13,523 bases of DNA, taken from contig CAZYJR010000057.1 in assembly GCA_964647905.1 (NCBI GenBank), positions 1 to 13,523 of the forward strand, written 5' to 3'. The DNA comes from CAZYJR01 sp964647905. Lineage in GTDB: Bacteria > Desulfobacterota > DSM-4660 > Desulfatiglandales > HGW-15. How positions within the stretch are numbered: position 1 is the first letter of the stretch; each line of letters opens with the position of its first letter. Position numbers and translations under genes: made by a program. The notes beneath the pieces are model-generated. The model was not told the DNA's origin. It did no database searches and saw only the letters and a program-made list of their open reading frames with translations. This document shows, piece by piece, positions 1 through 12,677 of this stretch.

Positions 1-51
1 CGTTCCCACGTTCACGTGCGGCTTCTTCCTCTCAAACTTCTTCTTGGACAT
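1..51 (-). CDS. tuf: Elongation factor Tu, N-terminal fragment (downstream copy, cut by window edge)
   Basis: EF-Tu is the GTPase that carries aminoacyl-tRNA to the ribosomal A site. Only the first 17 codons are in the window, reading MSKKKFERKKPHVNVGT. This is the highly conserved EF-Tu start (family form M-A-K-E-K-F-E-R-x-K-P-H-V-N-V-G-T), which comes just before the GTP-binding P loop. EF-G does not begin this way. The ATG is preceded by an AGGGGGA Shine-Dalgarno about four bases upstream. The gene follows rpsG by 88 bases on the same strand and is probably the last visible member of the str cluster. The usual neighbour fusA is not between them. A second tuf gene ends at the other side of the window, so the genome carries at least two copies. 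Identification is firm despite the short fragment. Confidence 0.93.
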   Translation of the reverse strand, partial: MSKKKFERKKPHVNVGT

Positions 52-139
52 GGCTTCCCCCTAAGTACCGTGAGTCGTAACCTGCTTCTTCTTGCTTTCA
101 GGTCAACTAAGCGTCCCTCTCGGATTCGGCCGGACCGGA
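52..139 (-). other. rpsG-tuf intergenic spacer
   Basis: This 88-base spacer contains the tuf Shine-Dalgarno (AGGGGGA, about 56-62) and no gene. A TTGACC hexamer on the minus strand has no convincing -10 partner at the right distance. I see no hairpin with a U-run, so tuf is probably read from the str transcript. There is no remnant of an EF-G gene. Confidence 0.6.
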
Positions 140-610
140 CTACCAGCGGTAGTGGGCGAAGGCCTTGTTGGCCTCGGCCATCCTGTGGGTGTCTTCCTTC
201 TTCTTGACAGCGCCCCCCCGGCCGCCGGAGGCGTCCAGGAGCTCACCGGCCAGTTTCGCGGCCATGCTCTTTTCACCCCGCTGCCGCGCATAGGAGATTA
301 TCCAGCGCAGGCTCAGGGCCTGGCTCCTACCGGCTCTCACCTCAGTGGGCACCTGGTAGGTGGACCCGCCGACCCGCCTGGACTTGACCTCCACCACGGG
401 CTTGACGTTGTTCACCGCCTTCTTGAACACGGCAAGGGGGTCCTCCTTGGACCGCTGCTCGATGATCTGGAACGCGTCGTAGAGTATGGCCTGGGCAACG
501 CTCTTCTTGCCGTCCCGCATCAGGTAGTTGACGAACTTGCTCACCAGCTGGCTCTTGTATGCAGGATCCGGCTGGATGTCCCTCTTCTCCGCGACTCTCT
601 TCCTGGACAT
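140..610 (-). CDS. rpsG: 30S ribosomal protein S7
   Basis: S7 is a primary 16S rRNA-binding protein that nucleates assembly of the 30S head and lies near the E-site and mRNA exit. The 156-residue product is full length for bacterial S7. It opens with MSRKRVAEKRDIQPDP, has the conserved rRNA-binding stretch RRVGGSTYQVP at about 78-88 followed by RWIISYARQR, and ends in the typical AHYRW. The ATG follows an AGAGGAG Shine-Dalgarno at nine bases. That site overlaps the rpsL stop codon, so the two genes are probably translationally linked. The rpsL-rpsG gap is only 14 bases, too short for an E. coli-style S7 repressor site between the genes. Codon use and composition match the neighbours. Identification is essentially certain. 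Confidence 0.98.
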   Translation of the reverse strand: MSRKRVAEKRDIQPDPAYKSQLVSKFVNYLMRDGKKSVAQAILYDAFQIIEQRSKEDPLAVFKKAVNNVKPVVEVKSRRVGGSTYQVPTEVRAGRSQALSLRWIISYARQRGEKSMAAKLAGELLDASGGRGGAVKKKEDTHRMAEANKAFAHYRW

Positions 611-624
611 GGATCAATACTCCT

Positions 625-1002
625 CTAGATGCCCTTGGGTCTCTTGGCGCCGTACTTGGAGCGCCCCTGTCTTCGGTCGTTCACACCAGAGGTGTCCATG
701 CTCCCCCGAATAATGTGATACCTGACGCCGGGGAGGTCCTTCACGCGGCCGCCGCGAATCATCACCACGGAGTGCTCCTGGAGGTTGTGCCCGACTCCCG
801 GGATGTAGGAAGTGACCTCTATCCCGTTTGTGAGCCTCACCCTCGCCACCTTGCGCAGGGCCGAGTTCGGCTTCTTTGGGGTGGAGGTATAGACCCTCAC
901 GCAGACCCCTCTCTTCTGGGGGCAGCTCTGAAGGGCGGGCGTCTTAACCTTTTTTCTGGTCTTCTCTCGTCCCTTGCGGATCAACTGGTTGATCGTCGGC
1001 AT
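625..1002 (-). CDS. rpsL: 30S ribosomal protein S12
   Basis: S12 sits at the decoding centre on the 30S interface and controls accuracy; it is the classical streptomycin-resistance locus. The 125-residue protein starts MPTINQLIRKGREK and carries CPQKRGVC (27-34), TPKKPNSALRK (41-51) and GGRVKDLPGVRYH (84-96). Lys43 and Lys88, the main resistance positions in E. coli numbering, are both the sensitive wild-type residue. Asp89, the site modified by RimO in species that have it, is present. The ATG has an AGGAG Shine-Dalgarno eight bases upstream. rpsL is the first gene after the rpoC-rpsL spacer, where a candidate promoter lies, and it is followed after 14 bases by rpsG. Confidence 0.98.
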   Translation of the reverse strand: MPTINQLIRKGREKTRKKVKTPALQSCPQKRGVCVRVYTSTPKKPNSALRKVARVRLTNGIEVTSYIPGVGHNLQEHSVVMIRGGRVKDLPGVRYHIIRGSMDTSGVNDRRQGRSKYGAKRPKGI

Positions 1003-1035
1003 ATGCGGGTCTCCTAGTAATCTGCTCCCGCGTGC

Positions 1036-1055
1036 GGCCGGCCCCGGAGCCGGCC
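1036..1055 (-). other. GC-rich hairpin in the rpsL leader
   Basis: A perfect seven-base-pair inverted repeat (GGCCGGC at 1036-1042 and GCCGGCC at 1049-1055) has a six-base loop. In RNA it would lie about 34 bases 5' of the rpsL ATG. No U-run follows on the minus strand, so it does not look like an intrinsic terminator. It could be a pause, an mRNA-stabilising stem or a protein-binding site. The structure is visible in sequence; a role is not shown. Confidence 0.45.
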
Positions 1056-1089
1056 CCCGCTACTGTTTCCCGAAATCACAAAATTCTTC

Positions 1090-1118
1090 TTTCTATGAGT
1101 TTTCGGATCATTTGTCAA
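1090..1118 (-). promoter_or_regulatory. Candidate sigma70-type promoter for the str genes
   Basis: On the minus strand a perfect -35 hexamer TTGACA (1118-1113) is followed after 17 bases by TAGAAA (1095-1090), a four-of-six match to TATAAT. The site lies in an AT-rich patch inside otherwise GC-rich sequence, about 90 bases ahead of rpsL. The weak point is the -10, which lacks the conserved final T. A str promoter ahead of rpsL is known in E. coli; its presence here is inference. Confidence 0.5.
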
Positions 1119-1141
1119 GGCATTTATTGCTCCGGCCGGCA

Positions 1142-5227
<4,086 letters not shown>

Positions 5228-5240
5228 TTCCTGCACCTCC
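5228..5240 (-). promoter_or_regulatory. rpoC ribosome binding site deciding a TTG start
   Basis: GGAGGTG on the minus strand (5240-5234) matches the core of the 16S 3' end complement and lies six bases before TTG at 5227-5225. If GTG at 5242 were used, this strong site would lie inside the coding sequence and the real start would have only a poor GGAAGG far upstream. This supports the shorter protein. Confidence 0.8.
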
Positions 5241-5308
5241 ACCGGCCGCCGGGAGCCTTCCCGGGCCGGTCAGAGACGGGTTTGACCTTTCGCCTTCCTC
5301 GCGGATGC

Positions 5309-9433
<4,125 letters not shown>

Positions 9434-9450
9434 CTAATCTCCTCGCTTTG

Positions 9451-9484
9451 GATCGAGCCTCTTATGTGCTCGAGAGGCTCGATC
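9451..9484 (-). promoter_or_regulatory. Perfect 11-bp inverted repeat just upstream of rpoB RBS
   Basis: GATCGAGCCTC (9451-9461) and GAGGCTCGATC (9474-9484) form a perfect 11-base-pair stem with a 12-base loop, ending about 17 bases before the rpoB ATG and next to its Shine-Dalgarno. No U-run follows in the transcript. In E. coli the rplL-rpoB spacer contains a partial terminator and an RNase III cleavage hairpin. This stem sits in the equivalent place and could do either job, or modulate rpoB translation. The structure is directly visible; the function is inferred. Confidence 0.6.
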
Positions 9485-9551
9485 ATAGGGGCACTGAATT
9501 CACACTTGCCTGAGACCACCCTCGAGGTCGAATCAGTCCTGTTCAGGCCCC

Positions 9552-9577
9552 GGTAGGGCGCCCTGCGGCGCCCCACC
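9552..9577 (-). promoter_or_regulatory. GC-rich hairpin downstream of rplL (possible attenuator)
   Basis: GGTAGGGCGCC (9552-9562) and GGCGCCCCACC (9567-9577) pair over 11 positions, ten Watson-Crick and one G-U in the minus-strand RNA, around a four-base loop. It begins about 16 bases after the rplL stop codon. There is no following U-tract, so it is not a canonical terminator. It could be a partial attenuator that sets the ribosomal protein to polymerase ratio, or a 3'-end stabiliser of rplL mRNA. Confidence 0.5.
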
Positions 9578-9593
9578 CGAATCCCGGGCCATT

Positions 9594-9986
9594 CTACTTG
9601 ATTTCCACGGCGGCTCCGGCTTCCTCCAATTGGTTCTTTATGTCTTCCGCCTCTTCCTTGCTCACCGCTTCCTTCACCGCACCGGGGACGCCGTCCACCA
9701 AGGCCTTGGCCTCCTTCAGGCCCAAACCGGTGATTGCGCGGACCACTTTGATCACCTGAATCTTCTTGTCCCCTACGCCGGTTAGCATCACGTCGAACTC
9801 GGTCTTTTCGGGCTCGGCCTCCTCGGCCTGGGCCCCACCGCCCCCGGCGGCGGCCACGGCCACAGGCGCGGCCGCGCTTACCCCGAACTTGTCCTCCAGC
9901 TCCTTGACCAGCTCGCTCAGCTCCAACACGGTCATGTTGGAAATGAACTCAATCACGTCTTCCTTAGTAATATCCGATGCTGCCAT
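9594..9986 (-). CDS. rplL: 50S ribosomal protein L7/L12
   Basis: L7/L12 forms dimers on L10 as the flexible stalk that recruits and activates translational GTPases such as EF-Tu and EF-G. The 130-residue protein has the expected parts in order: an N-terminal dimerisation helix pair (about 5-35, with SNMTVLELSELVKELEDKFGV); an Ala/Gly-rich hinge (38-58) that is extended by a Gly4 run; and the factor-binding C-terminal domain (62-130) with EFDVMLTGVGDKKIQVIKVV and GLGLKEAKALVDGVP. The ATG is preceded by AGGAGAG. rplL follows rplJ by 80 bases, as expected for genes co-expressed at a four- or six-to-one protein ratio. Two strong stems follow before rpoB. Nothing is missing. Confidence 0.98.
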   Translation of the reverse strand: MAASDITKEDVIEFISNMTVLELSELVKELEDKFGVSAAAPVAVAAAGGGGAQAEEAEPEKTEFDVMLTGVGDKKIQVIKVVRAITGLGLKEAKALVDGVPGAVKEAVSKEEAEDIKNQLEEAGAAVEIK

Positions 9987-10066
9987 TGCACTCTCCTATA
10001 TGAATCAATATGCTATTGAAAACCGATTGTCTTTCTCGGGCCCTTGGGCTCCCGCAGACCGGCAAC

Positions 10067-10594
10067 TCATTGCTCCGCGGCCTGCTTCTTATCCTCCACG
10101 GCCTTGAGTACGTTCATGAATTGCACCAGGACCCCGTTCAGCACGCGCACAAAGGACCCGGGCACCGCCTGCATGGCGGCCAATACCTGCGCCAAGACCT
10201 CGTCACGGGAAGGCAGTTTGGCCAGCCGTTCTATGGCCTCGAAGCCCATCACCTTGCCGGACATCTGCCCCGCCTTGATCTCCAGATCTTTGTACTGCTT
10301 GCCCAGCTCCACCAGGACCTTTGCCGGGGCCACCATGTCATCATAGGTGATGGCGATGGCCGAAGGCCCTACGAAGTAGTCACTGAGTACGGCGGTCTCC
10401 GTGTCCCGGCTGGCTCTGGCCAGAAGCCGGTTCTTGACCACCTGGAATTCGGATCCGGCCTGGCGCAACTCACGCCTCAGATGATTCATGGCGGTCACGT
10501 CCAGCCCCTTGTAATCCACGAGATACGTGGCCTTTGCACGCTCGAGGCGTTCCTTCACGTCATTTACGAATGCAATTTTCTCGTTCTTATCCAA
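10067..10594 (-). CDS. rplJ: 50S ribosomal protein L10
   Basis: L10 is the stalk base: it binds 23S rRNA and anchors L7/L12 dimers through its C-terminal helix. The 175-residue protein has the typical N-terminal rRNA-binding part, with ATYLVDYKGLDV at 22-33 and FQVVKNRLLARA at 50-61. It has a long C-terminal helix near 149-170 (VRVLNGVLVQFMNVLKAVED) that would hold the L12 dimers. The start is TTG (reading M-D-K-N-E-K). No ATG or GTG lies at a sensible position, and a GGGGGTGAT Shine-Dalgarno sits six bases upstream. The 215-base leader carries a recognisable L10 binding element, so the L10-L12 complex probably represses its own translation. rplL follows after 80 bases. Confidence 0.97.
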   Translation of the reverse strand: MDKNEKIAFVNDVKERLERAKATYLVDYKGLDVTAMNHLRRELRQAGSEFQVVKNRLLARASRDTETAVLSDYFVGPSAIAITYDDMVAPAKVLVELGKQYKDLEIKAGQMSGKVMGFEAIERLAKLPSRDEVLAQVLAAMQAVPGSFVRVLNGVLVQFMNVLKAVEDKKQAAEQ

Positions 10595-10600
10595 AAAATA

Positions 10601-10611
10601 ATCACCCCCCC
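10601..10611 (-). promoter_or_regulatory. rplJ ribosome binding site deciding a TTG start
   Basis: The minus-strand GGGGGTGAT (10609-10601) differs by one base from GGAGGTGAT, the extended 16S 3' end complement. It lies six bases before TTG at 10594-10592. It is the strongest Shine-Dalgarno in the window and explains how a TTG start could support high expression of L10. Confidence 0.75.
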
Positions 10612-10632
10612 TCTGGATTGGTCTTGAATGTA

Positions 10633-10655
10633 AGGCGCCAGAGTCAGGGGTGCCT
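10633..10655 (-). other. Imperfect stem in rplJ leader near the RBS
   Basis: AGGCACC (10655-10649) pairs with GGCGCCT (10639-10633) apart from one A-C mismatch, around a nine-base loop, between the L10 binding element and the Shine-Dalgarno. There is no U-run after it. It may be part of the switch that hides or exposes the rplJ start when L10-L12 binds, but this is only positional inference. Confidence 0.35.
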
Positions 10656-10680
10656 CCGCGATGTTCACGTGTGTTTCGTC

Positions 10681-10740
10681 GTGGTCTCGGTAGGCTTATA
10701 CATTTAAGCCGTTATAAGGCACCCACTGTCTTTGACCGCT
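10681..10740 (-). ncRNA. Ribosomal protein L10 leader (autogenous regulatory RNA)
   Basis: The minus-strand RNA matches the conserved L10-leader core. GGTC (10737-10734) pairs with GACC (10686-10683), then an asymmetric AAAGA / A internal loop, then CAGTGGG (10728-10722) pairs with CCTACCG (10694-10688). The A-C mismatch in the second position of that helix is also in the canonical CAGCAGG / CCTGCCG form, while two pairs have changed in a pairing-preserving way (C-G to U-A, A-U to G-U). The CCGAG motif after the helix is retained. In E. coli and Bacillus this element binds L10-(L12)n and lowers rplJL expression. Position before rplJ is as expected. Confidence 0.83.
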
Positions 10741-10747
10741 TCGTATT

Positions 10748-10785
10748 CCCGCCGAGTTCACTCCGCTACCCGAGTATGCGGCGGG
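10748..10785 (-). other. GC-rich two-tier stem at the start of the rplJ leader
   Basis: CCCGCCG (10785-10779) and CGGCGGG (10754-10748) form a perfect seven-pair outer stem enclosing an inner ACTC / GAGT helix. It lies just 5' of the L10-binding element and about 25 bases after the rplA stop codon. The sequence after it is not U-rich, so it is not a standard terminator. It may be an upstream domain of the leader fold or an mRNA-processing or pausing stem. Confidence 0.45.
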
Positions 10786-10809
10786 TTCTTCACCGGCTTC
10801 TGTATAGGA

Positions 10810-11517
10810 TTACTGGACAGAAAGTTCCTTCATTGCAGCGGGGTCCACCTTGATGCCGGGGCCCATGCTCGTAGAAACCGCGACACTGCGTACATAGGTC
10901 CCCTTGCTGGCTGGAGGCTTGAGTCGTATAATGGTGTCCATGAAGGCCGCCATGTTCTGAAGGAGCATCTCCGGGCCGAACGAGACCTTGCCCATAGGGG
11001 CGTGCACTATTCCGGCCTTCTCCACTCGGAAATCGATCTTCCCGGCCTTCACGTCCTTCACCGCCTTGCCCACATCAAAGGTGACGGTGCCCAGCTTGGC
11101 ATTGGGCATGAGGCCCCGGGGACCCAGAATCCGGCCCAGCTTGCTCACCGAGCTCATCATATCGGGCGTGGCTATGGTCTTGTCAAACTCCAGCCAACCG
11201 CCCTGGATCTTCTCCACATACTCGTCCGATCCCACATAGTCCGCCCCGGCCTCGGCCGCCTCCTTCTCCTTCTCTCCTTTGGCAAAGACCAGCACCCGGA
11301 TCTCCTTTCCCACTCCATTGGGAAGGACCACGGTCCCCCTGACCATCTGATCCGCGTGCCTGGGGTCCACCCCCAGCCGCACGGCCAGATCCACTGTCTC
11401 GTCGAACCCGGCATAGGCGCATTCCAGCGCCTTTTCCACGGCTTCCCGGAAGGAGTACCGTGTTGACTTGCCGACCTTGGCCGCCGCCTCCCTGTATTTC
11501 TTCCCTCTGGAACCCAT
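10810..11517 (-). CDS. rplA: 50S ribosomal protein L1
   Basis: L1 forms the mobile stalk that helps deacylated tRNA leave the E site, and in many bacteria it is a translational repressor of the L11-L1 operon. I place the start at ATG 11517, giving MGSRGKKYREAAAKV and 235 residues, the normal L1 length. An upstream in-frame ATG at 11559 would add 14 residues (GRIRSEIRE...) unlike the family. AGAGGA lies about ten bases before the chosen ATG. Domain I covers about 1-65 and 160-235; domain II is between. Conserved TPDMM (118-122), GRILGPRGLMPNAKLGTVT (129-147) and STSMGPGIKVD (216-226) are present. Ala140 takes the place of the usual proline in LMPNPK. It follows rplK by 82 bases. Confidence 0.96.
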   Translation of the reverse strand: MGSRGKKYREAAAKVGKSTRYSFREAVEKALECAYAGFDETVDLAVRLGVDPRHADQMVRGTVVLPNGVGKEIRVLVFAKGEKEKEAAEAGADYVGSDEYVEKIQGGWLEFDKTIATPDMMSSVSKLGRILGPRGLMPNAKLGTVTFDVGKAVKDVKAGKIDFRVEKAGIVHAPMGKVSFGPEMLLQNMAAFMDTIIRLKPPASKGTYVRSVAVSTSMGPGIKVDPAAMKELSVQ

Positions 11518-11561
11518 TTCCTGATCGTCCTCTCTAATCTCCGACCGGATACGGCCCATTA

Positions 11562-11588
11562 ACCCCGTGTTTCCACAGCGTTCGGGGT
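11562..11588 (-). other. Stem with GNRA loop between rplK and rplA
   Basis: In minus-strand RNA ACCCC (11588-11584) pairs with GGGGT (11566-11562), and GTG (11576-11574) pairs with CAC (11569-11567) around a GAAA tetraloop. A seven-base bulge occupies only the 5' side. A stem with an asymmetric loop is the general shape of known L1 mRNA targets, and L1 is the next gene, but I cannot match the specific L1-recognition bases. It could equally be a processing stem. Confidence 0.4.
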
Positions 11589-11599
11589 CCCCCGGCCGC

Positions 11600-12025
11600 C
11601 TAGCCAGTAACGGTGATCCCCATGCTCCGCGCCGTACCCTCGATGATCTTCACCGCACCGGCGAGGTCATAGGCGTTCAAGTCCTCGAACTTCTCCTTGG
11701 CGATCTCTTCGACCTGCTTCCGGGATACCTCTCCCACCTTGTCCTTGTTCGGCTCGCTGGAGCCCTTGGCCAGCTTGGCCGCCTGCTTGAGGAGCACCGA
11801 GGCGGGCGGGGTCTTGGTCACGAAGGAGAAGGATCTGTCTCCATAAATTGTTATTATCACCGGAATAACAGTCCCGGCCTGATCCTGGGTCTTGGCGTTG
11901 AACTGCTTGCAGAACTCCGCTATGTTCACACCGTGCTGCCCCAGCGCGGGCCCGATCGGCGGGGAGGGATTGGCCTGCCCGCCCTTTACCTGGAGCTTGA
12001 CATTGGCAATGACTTTCTTGGCCAT
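11600..12025 (-). CDS. rplK: 50S ribosomal protein L11
   Basis: L11 binds the GTPase-associated centre of 23S rRNA and, with it, forms the thiostrepton site; it is also needed for RelA activation. The protein has 141 residues, the usual length. The N-terminal domain contains VKGGQANPSPPIGPALGQHG (13-32), with the thiostrepton-linked prolines at 20 and 23 (family PSPP motif). The C-terminal rRNA-binding domain (about 70-141) includes TKTPPASVLLKQAA and ends GTARSMGITV. The ATG has an AAGAGGAT Shine-Dalgarno. rplK follows nusG after 63 bases, a spacer that contains no clear promoter, and precedes rplA. N-terminal Ala-Lys-Lys matches sites trimethylated by PrmA where that enzyme exists. Confidence 0.98.
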   Translation of the reverse strand: MAKKVIANVKLQVKGGQANPSPPIGPALGQHGVNIAEFCKQFNAKTQDQAGTVIPVIITIYGDRSFSFVTKTPPASVLLKQAAKLAKGSSEPNKDKVGEVSRKQVEEIAKEKFEDLNAYDLAGAVKIIEGTARSMGITVTG

Positions 12026-12088
12026 AACTATCCTCTTGAGATTCCTCGGTTCGTCCTCGACCTGTCTCGCGTCAAATGATACGGCCGA

Positions 12089-12664
12089 TCAGACCTTGTT
12101 CACTTGAATGAAATCCAGCTCAACCGGTGTTGACCGGCCGAATATCGTAATCAACACCCTCACCTTTTCCTTGTCCGGCTTGACCTCGGCCACGGTCCCC
12201 TGGAAGTTGGTAAAGGGCCCGTCGATCACCCGCACCTCGTCTCCCTCTTCAAAGGAATACTTGGGCTTGGGCTTGCTTATCCCTTCCTCCATCTGCCTGA
12301 TGATGCGCTCGGCCTCCTGATCGGGAACCGGAGAAGGTCCGCCCCCACCGCCCACGAACCCGGTCACCTTGGCCGTATTGCTCACCGTGTGCCAGGTTTC
12401 GTCGTTCAGGGCCATTTGCACCAGGATGTATCCAGGGTAAAACTTCCTTGACGAAGTCTTCTTCTGCCCTTTCTTGAGCTCCACCACCTGCTCGGTGGGA
12501 ACCATGATGTCTCCGAAATACTTCTCCTGCCCCAGGGTCCTGATGCGCTCCTCCAGGTTGAGCTTGACCTTGTGCTCGAATCCCGAGTAAGTATGGACCA
12601 CATACCACCTCAGGCCTCGATCCTCTTGCTCGTTCACCCCGTTGTGTCCACCCTGCTCGTTCAT
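12089..12664 (-). CDS. nusG: Transcription termination/antitermination factor NusG
   Basis: NusG binds the beta' clamp helices through its NGN domain and contacts Rho or ribosomal S10 through its KOW domain, linking transcription to translation. The 191-residue form has NGN at about 18-128 (RWYVVHTYSGFEHKV at 19-33, KFYPGYILVQM at 74-84) and KOW at about 138-190 (GDEVRVIDGPFTNFQGTVAEV at 141-161 and the ending FGRSTPVELDFIQVNKV). The NGN loop GFVGGGGGPSPVP is unusually glycine-rich. The N-terminus carries about 17 extra hydrophilic residues. A GTG at codon 10 (12637) has AGGGTGG ten bases upstream and is a plausible alternative start. The ATG at 12664 has only a weak site. It follows secE by 13 bases, so the two are probably co-translated. 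Confidence 0.96.
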   Translation of the reverse strand: MNEQGGHNGVNEQEDRGLRWYVVHTYSGFEHKVKLNLEERIRTLGQEKYFGDIMVPTEQVVELKKGQKKTSSRKFYPGYILVQMALNDETWHTVSNTAKVTGFVGGGGGPSPVPDQEAERIIRQMEEGISKPKPKYSFEEGDEVRVIDGPFTNFQGTVAEVKPDKEKVRVLITIFGRSTPVELDFIQVNKV

Positions 12665-12677
12665 ACTACGGACCCGT

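Larger units (their letters stand above)
1003..1141 (-). other. rpoC-rpsL intergenic spacer
   Basis: This 139-base gap separates the rif and str halves of the cluster. Its rpoC-proximal half is AT-rich and unlike the surrounding DNA; it holds a TTGACA promoter candidate. Its rpsL-proximal half holds a GC-rich hairpin (1036-1055) and the rpsL Shine-Dalgarno. No intrinsic terminator with a U-tract follows rpoC, so read-through into rpsL is likely alongside any new initiation. Confidence 0.6.
10595..10809 (-). other. rplA-rplJ intergenic region / rplJ leader
   Basis: This is the longest gene-free stretch in the window (215 bases). In transcript order it contains a GC-rich stem (10785-10748), the L10 leader element (10740-10681), an imperfect stem near 10655-10633 and the rplJ Shine-Dalgarno. 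No convincing promoter was seen; a TATACA next to the rplA stop codon lacks a -35. It is a regulatory leader rather than a hidden gene. Confidence 0.75.

Noticed and set aside
52..139. TTGACC before tuf as a dedicated tuf promoter
   Set aside because: No TATAAT-like hexamer lies at proper spacing.
10803..10809. TATACA at the rplA stop as a -10 for rplJ
   Set aside because: No recognisable -35 lies 16-18 bases upstream, inside the rplA 3' end.
10810..11559. Longer rplA frame starting at 11559
   Set aside because: The additional 14 residues are unlike L1, while the start at 11517 gives the family N-terminus and length with a Shine-Dalgarno.
12026..12088. TTGACG in the nusG-rplK gap as a promoter
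   Set aside because: No acceptable -10 hexamer occurs 16-18 bases downstream; the region at that distance is GC-rich.
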